From contig JAQYLI010000034.1 of the NCBI GenBank assembly GCA_028720105.1, forward strand, positions 1 to 64,000: a stretch of DNA of 64,000 bases, written 5' to 3'. This stretch comes from Oscillospiraceae bacterium. GTDB lineage: Bacteria; Bacillota; Clostridia; Oscillospirales; Ruminococcaceae. The notes under the pieces are model-generated. The model was not told the origin of the DNA. It was given only the letters and a program-made list of their open reading frames with translations, and made no database searches. The position numbers and the translations under genes were made by a program. Below are positions 1 to 9,356 of this stretch, in pieces (position 1 is the stretch's first letter; the number at the start of each line of letters is the position of its first letter).

Positions 1-140
1 ATAGACAAATCCTCGGCTAGAATAAGCCCATTCGTCGTCAAGCTCCCTTGCCAGGCGGCAAGCCTGCCTGCGGTCGCTTTCCTAGACTGGACTTATTCTA
101 TCTGTCGGCTTTGTCTACAGAACGATTAAGAATTAGTATA
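1..140. repeat. Long-hairpin repeat element, full-length copy
   Basis: The two ends form an imperfect inverted repeat: TAGACAAA..TAGAATAAG at about 2-27 is mirrored by the complement of CTTATTCTA..TTTGTCTA at about 92-117. A short apical stem-loop sits in the middle (CAGGC 52-56 pairs with GCCTG 62-66). The right half, 63-139, recurs at 24,079-24,155 with one mismatch, and a diverged half copy lies near 9,225-9,275. No ORF is present. It behaves like a non-autonomous MITE or a repeated structured element; the left end may extend outside the window. Confidence 0.7.
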
Positions 141-255
141 AGAGCCATAAAAGCCCGTAAAGCTCACAATTAAGTTTACAATAGCCTTATTTTAAGACCC
201 GATTAACATTTCCTGTAAATTACACCTTTTCTCTGCCGGGTAAAACCGCAAAATA

Positions 256-1959
256 TCAGTATTTATTAGCAACAGAGGACACCATATCCTGAGCCATAAC
301 GTTAAGCTCGGTAGTAGCGTCGGCAACCGCCTGCATAGCCTCTCTGATGGTAGCCGAGCCGTTAGCGCACTCGGTGATGTTATCGTTAAGAGAGGAGACC
401 GCAGACTGAAGCTTTTCGAGAGTGGAAACCAGCATAGGCAGATTATCCGTATCAATGCTCTCCACAGAGGAGCAGAAGCCTACGACCTTTTCGAGAATGT
501 TTACCACAATACCGGACATCGAAGCTGACTTCTGATTAGAGGAGTCAATGTTGTAAAGGCTGGCGTAGATGTTCTCGATATCGGCGAGAAGATTGTTGGC
601 AAAGCCGCTGACCTTTTCTGCTATCGCAGCAGTCTTGCCATTGTCAGCAGGATGGCTCACAGGCACAGCTCCGCCCGAGGAAGCCTTAGCGCACTTGATA
701 CAGTTTTCGGGGATATTCCTGCCGAAGTAAACAGCCTTAGCCATTTCTGCACAGGTGCTGTAGCCGCAGGCACCGCAGTCTATCTTACGGTCGTACTCGT
801 TTGTTTTTCCAAGCTTTGCGTAAACCTCCTCAAGCTCCTTCTCGGAAGGCTCGGGGGTGGTCTTTCCGCCCGACTGATAGTTTCTCATAAGGCTCTTGGG
901 ATTGATACGGTCATCAAATATCTTAAACTGCTTGTCAACGCCGTTGAGAGCGGTCTTGCGGCGTCCTCTGGCGTCTATCTCAACTTCGCGCATAATAGCC
1001 TTTATCTCAAGAGCAGTCTGATCGCCCTCGTTGCCGATACCGCATCCGCATCCGCAGCCTCCGCTGCAGGAGAGCGCTTCAAATACCTGTGGGTGACGGT
1101 GAGCGGGCAGCTCGCAGTACTCGTCAAGCTCCTTATATACACCGGTGCCGTCCGAGCTTACCGCGATAATATCGGGAATATTGATGGACAGGTTGTATCT
1201 GAGTCCGCCGGGAGTGGGGAAGATACCGCCCATACAGCCCTGTACCTGATCGTCGAAATCATAGTGCTGATCGCCCTCGAGAGTCTTGTTGAAGTCGATC
1301 TTCTTGCGGCGGAAATACTCTTTAAGGCGCTTAAAGGTTATGTTGTACTCAGCGTGACCCGTAGCCTCGAACTCCAGCTTCATAGCAGGGCAGGGGGTCA
1401 GCACGGCAACCGCATAGTTCTTCTTTATAAAATCCCTTATGTAGATAGCCTCGCAGGAAACGGGGCTTTGAACAGGGGAAAGATCCCTTGTCTCGTCGGG
1501 GTGATAAAGCTCCATATACTTAACGACAGCGGGGCAGTGCTGGGAAATAACGTTCTTTGCGTTGCCCTGTTCAATGGCTCTTACATAGCCCCAGGTACAT
1601 ATATCTGCGCCGTAGGAGCCGTCATAAACGCCGTCTGCGCCGTTCTGCTTGAACCACTTGAGCACAGCCTGCCAAGTACCCGGGAAAGCGGTCTTGATGG
1701 AGGGGTGGGCGATGACAATGATCTTTCTTTCCTTGAGGTCCTTGAAGAATTTGTCGGTATCGTCCTCGTAATCCCTTGCCTTAGCCTTGCAGACCTTTAC
1801 ACATTCGCCGCAGGCAATACATTTTTCATTGTTTATCACGGTAACGGTCTTTCCGTTTTCAAGGACTTTTACCGTGTTAGCCTCGGGAGAGGGACAGACC
1901 CTGATACAAGCGTTGCAGCCTATACACCTTTCCTCATTAACACCAATAAGCTCTGTCAT
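256..1959 (-). CDS. Sensory [FeFe]-hydrogenase-like protein with ferredoxin and chemoreceptor-like C-terminus
   Basis: 567 aa. Two 4Fe-4S ferredoxin motifs (CIGCNACIRVCP, CIACGECVKVC) lie in the first 60 residues, followed by an iron-only hydrogenase H-cluster domain, a four-cysteine Fe-S domain (DCGACGYSTC, about residue 400) and a coiled, chemoreceptor-like tail rich in Ser/Ala/Asn. The H-cluster motifs are altered: SQHCP replaces TSCCP (the proton-transfer Cys becomes His), TPCPAMK replaces MPCTAKK, while EALSCSGGC keeps the last two cysteines. Together with the signalling tail this fits the HydS-like sensory group rather than a working hydrogenase (inference). The start at 1959 is chosen because GGAGT lies just upstream; an upstream ATG at 1995 has no ribosome site. 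Confidence 0.85.
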   Translation of the reverse strand: MTELIGVNEERCIGCNACIRVCPSPEANTVKVLENGKTVTVINNEKCIACGECVKVCKAKARDYEDDTDKFFKDLKERKIIVIAHPSIKTAFPGTWQAVLKWFKQNGADGVYDGSYGADICTWGYVRAIEQGNAKNVISQHCPAVVKYMELYHPDETRDLSPVQSPVSCEAIYIRDFIKKNYAVAVLTPCPAMKLEFEATGHAEYNITFKRLKEYFRRKKIDFNKTLEGDQHYDFDDQVQGCMGGIFPTPGGLRYNLSINIPDIIAVSSDGTGVYKELDEYCELPAHRHPQVFEALSCSGGCGCGCGIGNEGDQTALEIKAIMREVEIDARGRRKTALNGVDKQFKIFDDRINPKSLMRNYQSGGKTTPEPSEKELEEVYAKLGKTNEYDRKIDCGACGYSTCAEMAKAVYFGRNIPENCIKCAKASSGGAVPVSHPADNGKTAAIAEKVSGFANNLLADIENIYASLYNIDSSNQKSASMSGIVVNILEKVVGFCSSVESIDTDNLPMLVSTLEKLQSAVSSLNDNITECANGSATIREAMQAVADATTELNVMAQDMVSSVANKY

Positions 1960-2010
1960 CAGATATACACTCCTAACGAATGCGCAGAGGCGCAAAAATT
2001 TTCTGATATA

Positions 2011-2039
2011 ATTATATCAAATTTTAATAATAATTGCAA
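2011..2039 (-). promoter_or_regulatory. Promoter of the hydrogenase-like gene
   Basis: On the minus strand TTGCAA (2034-2039), a 17-bp spacer and TATAAT (2011-2016) lie about 50 bp before the start at 1959. The region is A+T rich and no other gene lies between. Confidence 0.6.
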
Positions 2040-2267
2040 TAGATTTCTTAAAATTTATGGTTTAAATAATTATTTTTATACATATTGAAAGCTTTGTGAC
2101 GTAATAAATAGGCAAAATAACGAAAATTTTTGTGCGATTTCTCCATAGGAATGAAATCATTTACATTAAGACGGAGCCTTGTAAAATCAATTGTCTCCGG
2201 CAAATCTGCATATTTCACAAATCCTGAACGTTTTTTATAGAATACGGTGAAATTTGTTTTTTTTGTG

Positions 2268-2296
2268 TTGAAATTCTCATACCGCTATGGTATAAT
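2268..2296 (+). promoter_or_regulatory. Promoter of the LacI-sensor GGDEF gene
   Basis: TTGAAA (2268-2273), 17-bp spacer, TATAAT (2291-2296). The 5' leader is about 125 nt. I looked for a c-di-GMP riboswitch in it and did not see one. The rest of the 1,960-2,425 intergenic stretch shows nothing else recognisable. Confidence 0.75.
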
Positions 2297-2425
2297 AAAT
2301 GTAATTATATAATCGTTTTCATAAAGAAACATATCCCTTTGTTACAGATCGTTTCGGGGACAGTTTTCCGTTCCGTTATTATAAACGGCAAATCAGAATA
2401 CACCTGAAAGGAGGCGTTTCAGACA

Positions 2426-4300
2426 ATGCTGTGGGGCAAAAAGGTAATCGCTCTGTGCCTGTCACGGATCAACGACGAGGTCAACTATGATTACATTATG
2501 AATTTAAACAAATTTTTTGAAGAAAGAGACTGGCGACTTTTCGTTTATGCCACCTGCACCGACCTGTACTGGAACACCCCCGAGGATAAGGGAGAATCTG
2601 CGGTTTTCAGCCTTATAAACTATGATGTGACCGACGCTGTTATCATTATGGACGAGAAGATCAAAAGCAGGGAGATCATAGAGTCTGTCCGCACCAGATG
2701 CGAAAAGCATAATATCCCCGTGATTTTTGCGGGGGGCATAGAGCCGAATTACCGCTCTCTGGAATTTGATTTTGAAGAAGGCTTTGCCCTTGTTATACGC
2801 CACGTTATGGAGTATCACGGCGTTACAGACCTGCATATGATAGCAGGCATTAAAGGAAACGAGTTCTCCGAGAGCCGCATAAACATCTTTAAGCGTGAGC
2901 TTGAGAAAAAGGGTCTTTCCTTTTCCGAAGATATGGTGAGCTACGGTGATTTCTGGTCTGTTCCCACAGAAAAAGCCGTTAATAAGCTTATTGAGGAAAA
3001 CAGGCTCCCCAAGGCATTCATATGTGCAAACGACACTATGGCAATAACCGTCTGCGGAGTTCTTGCCGACCATAATATAAGAGTTCCCGATGATGTTCTC
3101 GTTACGGGCTTTGACGGCATTGAAGCAATTAAATTTTCCGTTCCCAAGATAACCTCCTGTCTTTGCAGCTATGAGGATCTGGCAAGAGAGACGGCAAACG
3201 TTCTTGACAGGATATTTGACGGCTTTGACGGTCCTGTACGGGAAATGATAACTCCCAGGGTGGTCATTTCCGAGTCCTGCGGCTGCCACTGCGCCGAGCC
3301 TATAAACACCTCGCTGTATCTGAACGATGTGAATGACCGCTTCTACCGCTTTCAGGAGGACAGCTATGCCTTCAACAACATCTCGACCCGTATACAGATG
3401 TGCCGGAGCATTGAGGAAGTTGCAAAGAGCTTCAATAAGTCCCAGTATTTTTACAATATGGTATGCGTACTGAAGCCCGAGTGTATTGACGAAACGGTCA
3501 ATCCTCTTTCAGTATGCACAAAGGATTTTTCTGACGACGAGCTTTTTATGCTCTTTAACACCGACTATTCCAATGCCTTTGAGCCCTATTATTTTAAATC
3601 CTCCGAGATGTTCACGGGAATTGACGCAGTTATCAATAAGAAGGTCCCTCTCATATTCTTTGCTCTGAATTTCTTGGAAAATCCGCTGGGATTTGTATGC
3701 TTCCACTTCAACAATTTTGATATGGCAAATTACAGCAAGATGCCCCAGACCATCAACGCTATGAGCACTGCTATCGGCAGCTACCGCAATATGCGCTACC
3801 AACATTACCTTAACACACGCATTGAGGAAATGTACAAATCGGACGCGCTGACGGGGCTTTACAACAGACACGGATTTATCAAGGAATATGACAGGCTCCT
3901 TGAAGAGGGTACGGACGGTCTGACGGTAATTCTTGCCGATCTGGACGGTCTCAAGAATATTAACGATACCTACGGTCACGGCGAGGGCGATGTGGCTATC
4001 CGCACGGTGGCTCTTGCTCTGAAGGCGTGCTGCCCCGAAGATGCGGTATGCGCAAGATTTGGCGGCGACGAGATGATCGCTGTGATAAACGGTGAATGTT
4101 CGGGCGATATCAGGGGGGATATCGGCAGATATCTTGAAAGCTACACCGCTTCATCGGGCAAGCCTTACAAGGTTTCAGCAAGCGTGGGCATTTACAGGGC
4201 GGCTCCCGAGGAAACAGGCGATTTCAAGGAGATACTCAAAAAGTCCGACAAGCTTATGTATATGGACAAGGCGAAAAAGAAGATCAAAGACGGCAAATAA
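2426..4300 (+). CDS. Diguanylate cyclase with LacI/PurR-type ligand-sensing domain
   Basis: 624 aa. Residues 1-285 are a periplasmic-binding-protein-like LacI/PurR effector domain (FICANDTMAITVCGVL, VPDDVLVTGFDG) without the LacI DNA-binding helix-turn-helix. A middle segment (about 290-490) resembles GAF-type linkers. The C-terminus is a GGDEF domain with FGGDEM as the active-site loop and ADLDGLKNINDTYGHGEG upstream. The RxxD inhibitory site position reads PEDA, so product inhibition is probably lost. There is no signal peptide or membrane segment, so it should sense a cytoplasmic sugar-like ligand and make c-di-GMP. AAAGGAGG at 2407-2414 supports the start. It has its own promoter and terminator. 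Confidence 0.88.
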   Translation: MLWGKKVIALCLSRINDEVNYDYIMNLNKFFEERDWRLFVYATCTDLYWNTPEDKGESAVFSLINYDVTDAVIIMDEKIKSREIIESVRTRCEKHNIPVIFAGGIEPNYRSLEFDFEEGFALVIRHVMEYHGVTDLHMIAGIKGNEFSESRINIFKRELEKKGLSFSEDMVSYGDFWSVPTEKAVNKLIEENRLPKAFICANDTMAITVCGVLADHNIRVPDDVLVTGFDGIEAIKFSVPKITSCLCSYEDLARETANVLDRIFDGFDGPVREMITPRVVISESCGCHCAEPINTSLYLNDVNDRFYRFQEDSYAFNNISTRIQMCRSIEEVAKSFNKSQYFYNMVCVLKPECIDETVNPLSVCTKDFSDDELFMLFNTDYSNAFEPYYFKSSEMFTGIDAVINKKVPLIFFALNFLENPLGFVCFHFNNFDMANYSKMPQTINAMSTAIGSYRNMRYQHYLNTRIEEMYKSDALTGLYNRHGFIKEYDRLLEEGTDGLTVILADLDGLKNINDTYGHGEGDVAIRTVALALKACCPEDAVCARFGGDEMIAVINGECSGDIRGDIGRYLESYTASSGKPYKVSASVGIYRAAPEETGDFKEILKKSDKLMYMDKAKKKIKDGK

Positions 4301-4320
4301 ATATATCGGTAAAAAGTTAA

Positions 4321-4360
4321 AACATAGCGTTCGCTTTTTTACGGCGAACGCTATGTTTTT
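4321..4360. terminator. Bidirectional hairpin terminator
   Basis: 14-bp perfect stem (4321-4334 with 4344-4357) around a T-rich loop, followed by TTTTT on the plus strand. It separates the plus-strand GGDEF gene from the minus-strand glycosyltransferase. Confidence 0.85.
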
Positions 4361-4383
4361 CTGCTTTTATTCCACGTAAGCAT

Positions 4384-5088
4384 TTATTTCGGAGCGTATC
4401 TTATTCTGATACCGATAAGTCTGAACATTGTTTTTATATAGCTTAATATAAAAAGAGGAAGATTTCTTTTGGATTCACCGAACATTCTCTTTTTAAAGCT
4501 GATGGGCACTTCTTCGATTCGCAGAGCAGGCTTGTTAAGCTTCATCTTCATTAGCACTTCCTGGAGAACGTCATAGTTCTGACAGGTCAGCTCTACTTTT
4601 TTTAGCTGCGGTGTGTCGTACATACGGAAATCTGTTGAAATATCATTTGCTTTCACACCGATAACTATTCTGAAAACCTTGTTTAAGATATGTGACATTA
4701 TAACCGAGGTCTTTGAATCGTCGGTTTCCCCTCCCTTTACATAACGGGAGCCGATAACAATGTCCGCCCCTTGGACAAAACGGTCATAGATTGAAGAAAT
4801 ATATTTCGGATCGTGTGAGCCGTCGCTGTCCATTATCAGAAATTTATCGAATTTTGCTTCTTCTATTCCTGTGCGGAAAGCTCCGCCAAATCTCGGGTAA
4901 CGCTGATTTATATATTCTGCACCATATTTTGCGCAGACCTCAGGCGTATTATCAAGCGCTTTTTCTGTGTCGATTATGAGTATTTCAAAGTCCTCGCCTG
5001 TCGCTTCAAGCTGCGCTTTTATTTCGGGGAGAAGAATGTCAAGGTTTTCCGCTTCTTCTTTGCACAGTAATACCGCGCTTATTCCCAT
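4384..5088 (-). CDS. Family 2 glycosyltransferase, dolichol/polyprenyl-phosphate mannosyltransferase type
   Basis: 234 aa, soluble. The GT-A fold signature is present: an N-terminal beta strand (ISAVLLCKEEAENL), acidic metal-binding motif MDSDGSHDP and the downstream GSRYVKGG loop typical of DPM1-like enzymes that move a sugar from a nucleotide to polyprenyl phosphate. It lies 18 bp after a membrane glycosyltransferase of the lipid-sugar-using kind, so the pair probably makes and uses a polyprenyl-phosphate sugar for an envelope glycan. GGAGGG precedes the start. Confidence 0.85.
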   Translation of the reverse strand: MGISAVLLCKEEAENLDILLPEIKAQLEATGEDFEILIIDTEKALDNTPEVCAKYGAEYINQRYPRFGGAFRTGIEEAKFDKFLIMDSDGSHDPKYISSIYDRFVQGADIVIGSRYVKGGETDDSKTSVIMSHILNKVFRIVIGVKANDISTDFRMYDTPQLKKVELTCQNYDVLQEVLMKMKLNKPALRIEEVPISFKKRMFGESKRNLPLFILSYIKTMFRLIGIRIRYAPK

Positions 5089-5106
5089 AATAATTCCCTC
5101 CCTGTA

Positions 5107-6339
5107 TTATTCGGCGGACTGTTCCGCAGTCTGCCTGACGCATATTTTCAGCTCGCCTATCTTTTCAAAAAGCTTCCTTTCGCTTTCTATTCCGAGCATT
5201 ATAAATATTACGGCAAGAGGATACTGATAATCATAAAAGCCTGTAAGGTTTTCGATGTACAGAGGACAGTACAGGAGGATAAAGCATATCAGATATATCC
5301 AGTCAAGCTTGCTGTGCTCTTTTTCGTTAAGGAACATTACTGTTACAGGGAGAAGCATAAGGACATTATATCCCTCGGAGTGGTTGGGGAGCATTATTAT
5401 TATCATTGAAAGACCCAGAAGCTTTTTCCATTTCTTCTGCTCAGAAGTATATGTAAGAAGGATAAGGGCGGAGATAATGTAAGTGATTATTCTGGAAAAT
5501 GATACCATATTGGGGTAATGCAGTCCCAAAGCTCTGAGCATTGAATCAAGTCCGCATCCGATAGTATTTTCGTACAGTGAAAAGTTTTCACGGACATTAT
5601 TCAGAAAAACGGGAATGTTTGCAAAGCCGCCCTTTAAAAACAGAAACGGCAGGAAACAGAATGAAATGCCGTATACTATAAGTCTGGCAGCCTCTTTATA
5701 ACGCTTTTCATATAAAAGTATTATTCCGAGAAGTGCAGGCGTAGCTTTCAGAGCTGCCGCTGCTGAAAGGGCAATGAATGCAAGCTCACGAACAACCTTG
5801 TTGCTGCTGTCATAGTAATTTACAAAGAATATTGACAATATTACAGACAGAATTATCAGGTTTCCTCTTTCAACGGCTGTTATGTACGCTCCGGAGCATA
5901 TGAGCACCAGGGAAATAAGAAGTTTTGTAAGCTTGGTACCGTCAGCCATTTCGTAAAGCTCTGCAAATAAAAGAACTGCCAGGAACTCAAAAAACAACAA
6001 TATAAAATTCATCATAACAGGGTCCTGCCAGATGGTGAAATCGTTCTGAGAACAATCTAAGGCAATTCCGGCAAAAAATCCTGTGATCAAATACGACAGA
6101 GGAAAATAGGCGTGTTCCGCAGATGTGTTCGTTGTAGAGTGATAGGGATCAAAATTTTTGGAATACTGAACAACATTAGTGAAATCTGCCATAAAGTCTT
6201 CGCATTTAAGGAAAAATGTTTGGAGCAGAGATTCGTAGTCTGTCAGAAGCAGAAATGCCCATATTATGGTCATTGCCGACATTACCGCTATAAATATGTT
6301 TTTATATGTAAGCTTATTTTTGATATCTGTAAGTTTCAA
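5107..6339 (-). CDS. Multi-pass membrane glycosyltransferase, GT87-like
   Basis: 410 aa with about nine or ten hydrophobic segments, consistent with GT87/DUF2029 polyprenyl-phosphate-sugar transferases. Residues such as KATPALLGIILLYEKRYKEA sit in the region that is well conserved in that family. The start is set at a TTG (6337-6339), with GAGGTG 9 nt upstream; an in-frame ATG at 6393 has no ribosome site and lies outside the expected fold. The gene forms an operon with the family 2 glycosyltransferase downstream. The acceptor cannot be told from sequence. Confidence 0.75.
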   Translation of the reverse strand: MKLTDIKNKLTYKNIFIAVMSAMTIIWAFLLLTDYESLLQTFFLKCEDFMADFTNVVQYSKNFDPYHSTTNTSAEHAYFPLSYLITGFFAGIALDCSQNDFTIWQDPVMMNFILLFFEFLAVLLFAELYEMADGTKLTKLLISLVLICSGAYITAVERGNLIILSVILSIFFVNYYDSSNKVVRELAFIALSAAAALKATPALLGIILLYEKRYKEAARLIVYGISFCFLPFLFLKGGFANIPVFLNNVRENFSLYENTIGCGLDSMLRALGLHYPNMVSFSRIITYIISALILLTYTSEQKKWKKLLGLSMIIIMLPNHSEGYNVLMLLPVTVMFLNEKEHSKLDWIYLICFILLYCPLYIENLTGFYDYQYPLAVIFIMLGIESERKLFEKIGELKICVRQTAEQSAE

Positions 6340-6452
6340 TGAACTGCACCTCAACGTTTTTGATTTTTCTAAGTCCCATAAGGAGACGGACATATTATAC
6401 TGTCTGTGGACCGACAGAGAATTAGTTTTGCATACAAATTTAATTATTATTT

Positions 6453-6482
6453 ATTTTACCATATATTCACTTATATTGTCAA
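6453..6482 (-). promoter_or_regulatory. Promoter of the glycosyltransferase operon
   Basis: Minus-strand TTGACA (6477-6482), 18-bp spacer, TAAAAT (6453-6458), about 115 bp before the TTG start. Confidence 0.7.
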
Positions 6483-6580
6483 GTGCTTTTTTGTACGGTA
6501 AAATCCTGTATAAAAAAGTTGCCGGATAATATGTCTTTCACGTCATACGGTGTGTAGAGACATATCATCCGGTAATTCTT

Positions 6581-6835
6581 TTACCATAAATGTTTTTCAC
6601 TCGGGCAGTGCATATCCTTTTTGGCGGCTCTCAGCTCCACAAAGCAGCCGCATTTGCCGCAGGTGCCTTCGCCTAAGGAGCCACATTCGCCGCATATTTT
6701 AAGGCGGCGGCGGTATTCTTCCTCATCGGCGCGCTTTTCATCGGGGAGAGCGGCTATCAGCTCGGATATTTCCTTATATATCCCTTTGGGGTCAAGCTCC
6801 GCGAAAAAGCACCTTTTGCAGAAGGGGCGGCTCAT
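6581..6835 (-). CDS. Small cysteine-rich protein, DUF6171-like
   Basis: 84 aa. It carries a zinc-ribbon-like set of cysteines (CKRC near the N-terminus, [18 protein letters not shown] in the C-terminal half). Its ATG overlaps the stop of the upstream GH51 gene as ATGA, so it is translationally coupled to it. Function is unknown; the cysteine spacing suggests metal binding. Confidence 0.7.
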   Translation of the reverse strand: MSRPFCKRCFFAELDPKGIYKEISELIAALPDEKRADEEEYRRRLKICGECGSLGEGTCGKCGCFVELRAAKKDMHCPSEKHLW

Positions 6836-8307
6836 TTTATTGTCACGCTTACTACCGAGCAGGGGGGAAGCTCTGCGGTGAGGACGCCGTTTTCAAGCTT
6901 TACGGGATATGCGGCGGGTGCGACGCAGTCGGGAGCGTCAAAGTCGTTATATGTATGTACCTCAGCGGTAAGGATACGTGCAGATGCTTCGGAACACTCA
7001 AAGCCTATGATATCGCAGGATATCTCTGTGCTGTCCTCGAGAGAGCAGTTTGCAAGGGTAAGGGTCATTGCTCCGTCCTTTATAGATGCTGAGCTTGAGA
7101 GGAGAGGCACCTTTTCCTTATCCCCTGCGTATTCGTCTGTGCTGAAGCAGTAAACAAGCTCGCCGTTCTGATGCTCCTTGAAGAGGTCGAACACGTGGTA
7201 GGTGGGGGTCTTAATAAGTTTTTCGCCCTCGGTGAGGATAAGGGACTGAAGCACATTTACCGCCTGGGCAAGATTTGCCATTGTCACACGTTTGCTGTGT
7301 CTGTTGAAGATGTTCAGGTTGCAGGCGGCTACGATGGCGTCACGCATTGTGTTCTGCTGATAGAGGAAGCCCGGATTGGTGCCCTCCTCAACGTCATACC
7401 AGCAGCCCCACTCATCTACGATAAGTCCGATATTGTTATCGGGGTCATAGCGGTTCATTATCTCTGTGTGGCGGGTGATAAGGGTATCCATATAGAGAGT
7501 CTTTGCGATAGTGCTGTAGTAAAGGTCGGTGTCAAAGTCACGTGCGCTGCCTTTTTTGTTCCAGTCGCCTGTGGGTACAGTGTAGTAGTGGAGGGATATG
7601 CCCCTTGTCTGATCCTTGTTCAGATTCTTCATTATTGCTTCTGTCCAGTTATAATCTCCCGAGTTGGGTCCGCAGGCTATTTTGTAAAGCTCGTTTCCCG
7701 AGTAGTTTTTGCAGAAGCTCTGATACTGACGGTACTGGTCTATGTAATAATCGGAGCGCATATTTCCGCCGCAGCCCCAGTTTTCATTGCCGATACCTAA
7801 ATATTTCAGCTTCCAGGGCTTTTCTCTGCCGTTTTGCTTTCGAAGCTCTGCCATTGGGGAAATGCCGTCAAAGGTGAGATATTCCACCCACTCCGCAAGC
7901 TCCTGAACAGTACCGCTGCCCACATTTCCCGCAATGTACGGCTCACAGCCCACAAGCTCGCATAAGCGCATAAATTCGTGGGTGCCGAAGGAATTATCCT
8001 CGGTAACGCCGCCCCAGTTGGTGTTTACCATTTTCTTGCGCTTTGATTTTTCACCTATTCCGTCCTTCCAGTGGTATTCGTCAGCAAAGCAGCCTCCCGG
8101 CCAGCGGAGCACGGGCAGCTTTATATTTCGGAAAGCTTCGATGATATCGTTTCTTATGCCGTCGGTATTGGGTATGGAGGAGTCTTCTCCCACATATATG
8201 CCGTTGTAGATACATCTGCCCAGATGTTCGGAGAAATGTCCGTATATCTCGGGATTTATATGGGATATTTTGTCACGGGCGTTTATGAGCATTGATATTT
8301 TTTTCAT
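6832..8307 (-). CDS. GH51 intracellular alpha-L-arabinofuranosidase
   Basis: 491 aa with no signal peptide, the usual length for intracellular GH51 enzymes that remove arabinose from arabino-oligosaccharides. The acid/base Glu lies in [11 protein letters not shown] and the nucleophile Glu in [11 protein letters not shown]; the N-terminal [18 protein letters not shown] is diagnostic. The ATG at 8307 follows AAAGGA, whereas the ATG at 8325 has none. A divergent AraC regulator sits 130 bp away and probably controls it. A small zinc-ribbon gene is coupled at the 3' end. Confidence 0.95.
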   Translation of the reverse strand: MKKISMLINARDKISHINPEIYGHFSEHLGRCIYNGIYVGEDSSIPNTDGIRNDIIEAFRNIKLPVLRWPGGCFADEYHWKDGIGEKSKRKKMVNTNWGGVTEDNSFGTHEFMRLCELVGCEPYIAGNVGSGTVQELAEWVEYLTFDGISPMAELRKQNGREKPWKLKYLGIGNENWGCGGNMRSDYYIDQYRQYQSFCKNYSGNELYKIACGPNSGDYNWTEAIMKNLNKDQTRGISLHYYTVPTGDWNKKGSARDFDTDLYYSTIAKTLYMDTLITRHTEIMNRYDPDNNIGLIVDEWGCWYDVEEGTNPGFLYQQNTMRDAIVAACNLNIFNRHSKRVTMANLAQAVNVLQSLILTEGEKLIKTPTYHVFDLFKEHQNGELVYCFSTDEYAGDKEKVPLLSSSASIKDGAMTLTLANCSLEDSTEISCDIIGFECSEASARILTAEVHTYNDFDAPDCVAPAAYPVKLENGVLTAELPPCSVVSVTIK

Positions 8308-8366
8308 TACAGTTCGTCCTTTCATAGTTTTTTTGCCGAAATTTTCGTTAATATAATTATCCCACC

Positions 8367-8395
8367 TTGACAGAATAATTGCAATGACGTATTAT
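8367..8395 (+). promoter_or_regulatory. Promoter of the AraC-family gene
   Basis: TTGACA (8367-8372), 17-bp spacer, TATTAT (8390-8395) in the divergent region between GH51 and the AraC regulator. Confidence 0.7.
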
Positions 8396-8436
8396 ATTAT
8401 TATACTGACAAATCCTACGATTACAGGTGATAGCTT

Positions 8437-9213
8437 ATGATGATATTTCACGCAATGGGTATGAATTACCGTCACGAAAAAGAATTTGATATTAACCGTC
8501 CCGACGGCTCGGGGGACGATCTGCTGCTTTTTTTCAAGACGGAAGCAAGGGTATTCCTTGAGGAGGGGGAGGTAGTTGCTCCTCCCCGAAGCGTGCTTCT
8601 TTACAAGGTTGGAACGCCCCAGCATTACTCTGCGGCGGGAGATTTATATGTAAATCATTTCCTGCATATGGAATGCAGGGGCGAAGAGGATTTCCTTAAG
8701 AGTGCAGGCATTTCTGTAAACAGGGTGATACCGCTTGCGGACGACAGCGAGGCGGAGGAGCTTCTGCGTATGATAGGCAGGGAGGAAATGAGTAATTCTC
8801 CCCACAAGGAGCGGTATATGGATATGCTGATAAAAATGCTGATTTTAAAAATATCCGACTTCTCGGGAAAAGACAAAAGTCAGCCCCTCCCAAGCGTTCA
8901 CGGCGCTGCTCTGGACGGGCTGAGGGCGGAGCTTTACAGCAATGCGGGCAGCTTCGGTTCTGTGGCGGAGCTTGCAGAAAAGGTAAATCTCAGTCCCTCC
9001 CATTTTCAGCAGCTTTACAGGGAGCGGTTCGGGGTGAGCTGCTATGAGGATCTGCTTTCGGCAAGGATAAAGGCGGCGGAGTATTACCTGAAAAACACCT
9101 CATTTACGGTGAAGGAAATTGCCGCTTTATGCGGTTATGAGAATGATGTTTGTTTTATGCGTCTTTTTAAAAGGCGGACGGGGCTTACGCCCCGCGGGTA
9201 CAGGGAGAAATGA
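8437..9213 (+). CDS. AraC-family transcriptional regulator
   Basis: 258 aa. The first 150 residues form a cupin-like sensory part (FHAMGMNYRHEKEFD, APPRSVLLYK); residues about 165-258 hold two helix-turn-helices (SVAELAEKVNLSPSHFQQLY and TVKEIAALCGYENDVCFMRL) ending in the family signature GLTPRGYR. Being divergent from the GH51 gene it most likely senses an arabinose-derived sugar and activates that gene (inference from position). Confidence 0.88.
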   Translation: MMIFHAMGMNYRHEKEFDINRPDGSGDDLLLFFKTEARVFLEEGEVVAPPRSVLLYKVGTPQHYSAAGDLYVNHFLHMECRGEEDFLKSAGISVNRVIPLADDSEAEELLRMIGREEMSNSPHKERYMDMLIKMLILKISDFSGKDKSQPLPSVHGAALDGLRAELYSNAGSFGSVAELAEKVNLSPSHFQQLYRERFGVSCYEDLLSARIKAAEYYLKNTSFTVKEIAALCGYENDVCFMRLFKRRTGLTPRGYREK

Positions 9214-9220
9214 TATAATA

Positions 9221-9275
9221 CTAATCTTTAACCAACCTATAGACAAAGGTGGCAGATAGAACGCTTAAAGATTAA
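9221..9275. repeat. Diverged half copy of the long-hairpin repeat
   Basis: ATACTAATCTTTAA, then CTATAGACAAAGGTGG and CAGATAGAAC, match the reverse complement of the right half of the 1-140 element with several substitutions. A second copy of the short arm (TTAAAGATTA at 9265-9274) makes a local hairpin with TAATCTTTAA. Confidence 0.5.
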
Positions 9276-9307
9276 TATAAGCCGCACTTTTTCGGTGCGG
9301 CTTATAT
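9275..9307. terminator. Hairpin terminator between convergent genes
   Basis: 13-bp perfect stem (9275-9287 with 9295-9307) around TTTTTCG, between the plus-strand AraC gene and the minus-strand methyltransferase. Confidence 0.75.
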
Positions 9308-9356
9308 CATTTTACGGCGGTGATGACCGAAAATTTAAGGCTTGAATAGATACAGC

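Noticed and set aside
652..2088. 478-codon plus-strand frame over the hydrogenase-like gene
   Set aside because: Shadow of the minus-strand gene, with no ribosome site and no family resemblance.
2297..2425. Possible c-di-GMP riboswitch before the GGDEF gene
   Set aside because: The leader lacks the conserved GEMM core and pairing; it is A+T-rich without clear domains.
6340..6393. N-terminal extension of the membrane glycosyltransferase from the ATG at 6393
   Set aside because: No ribosome site there, whereas the TTG at 6339 has GAGGTG at the right distance.
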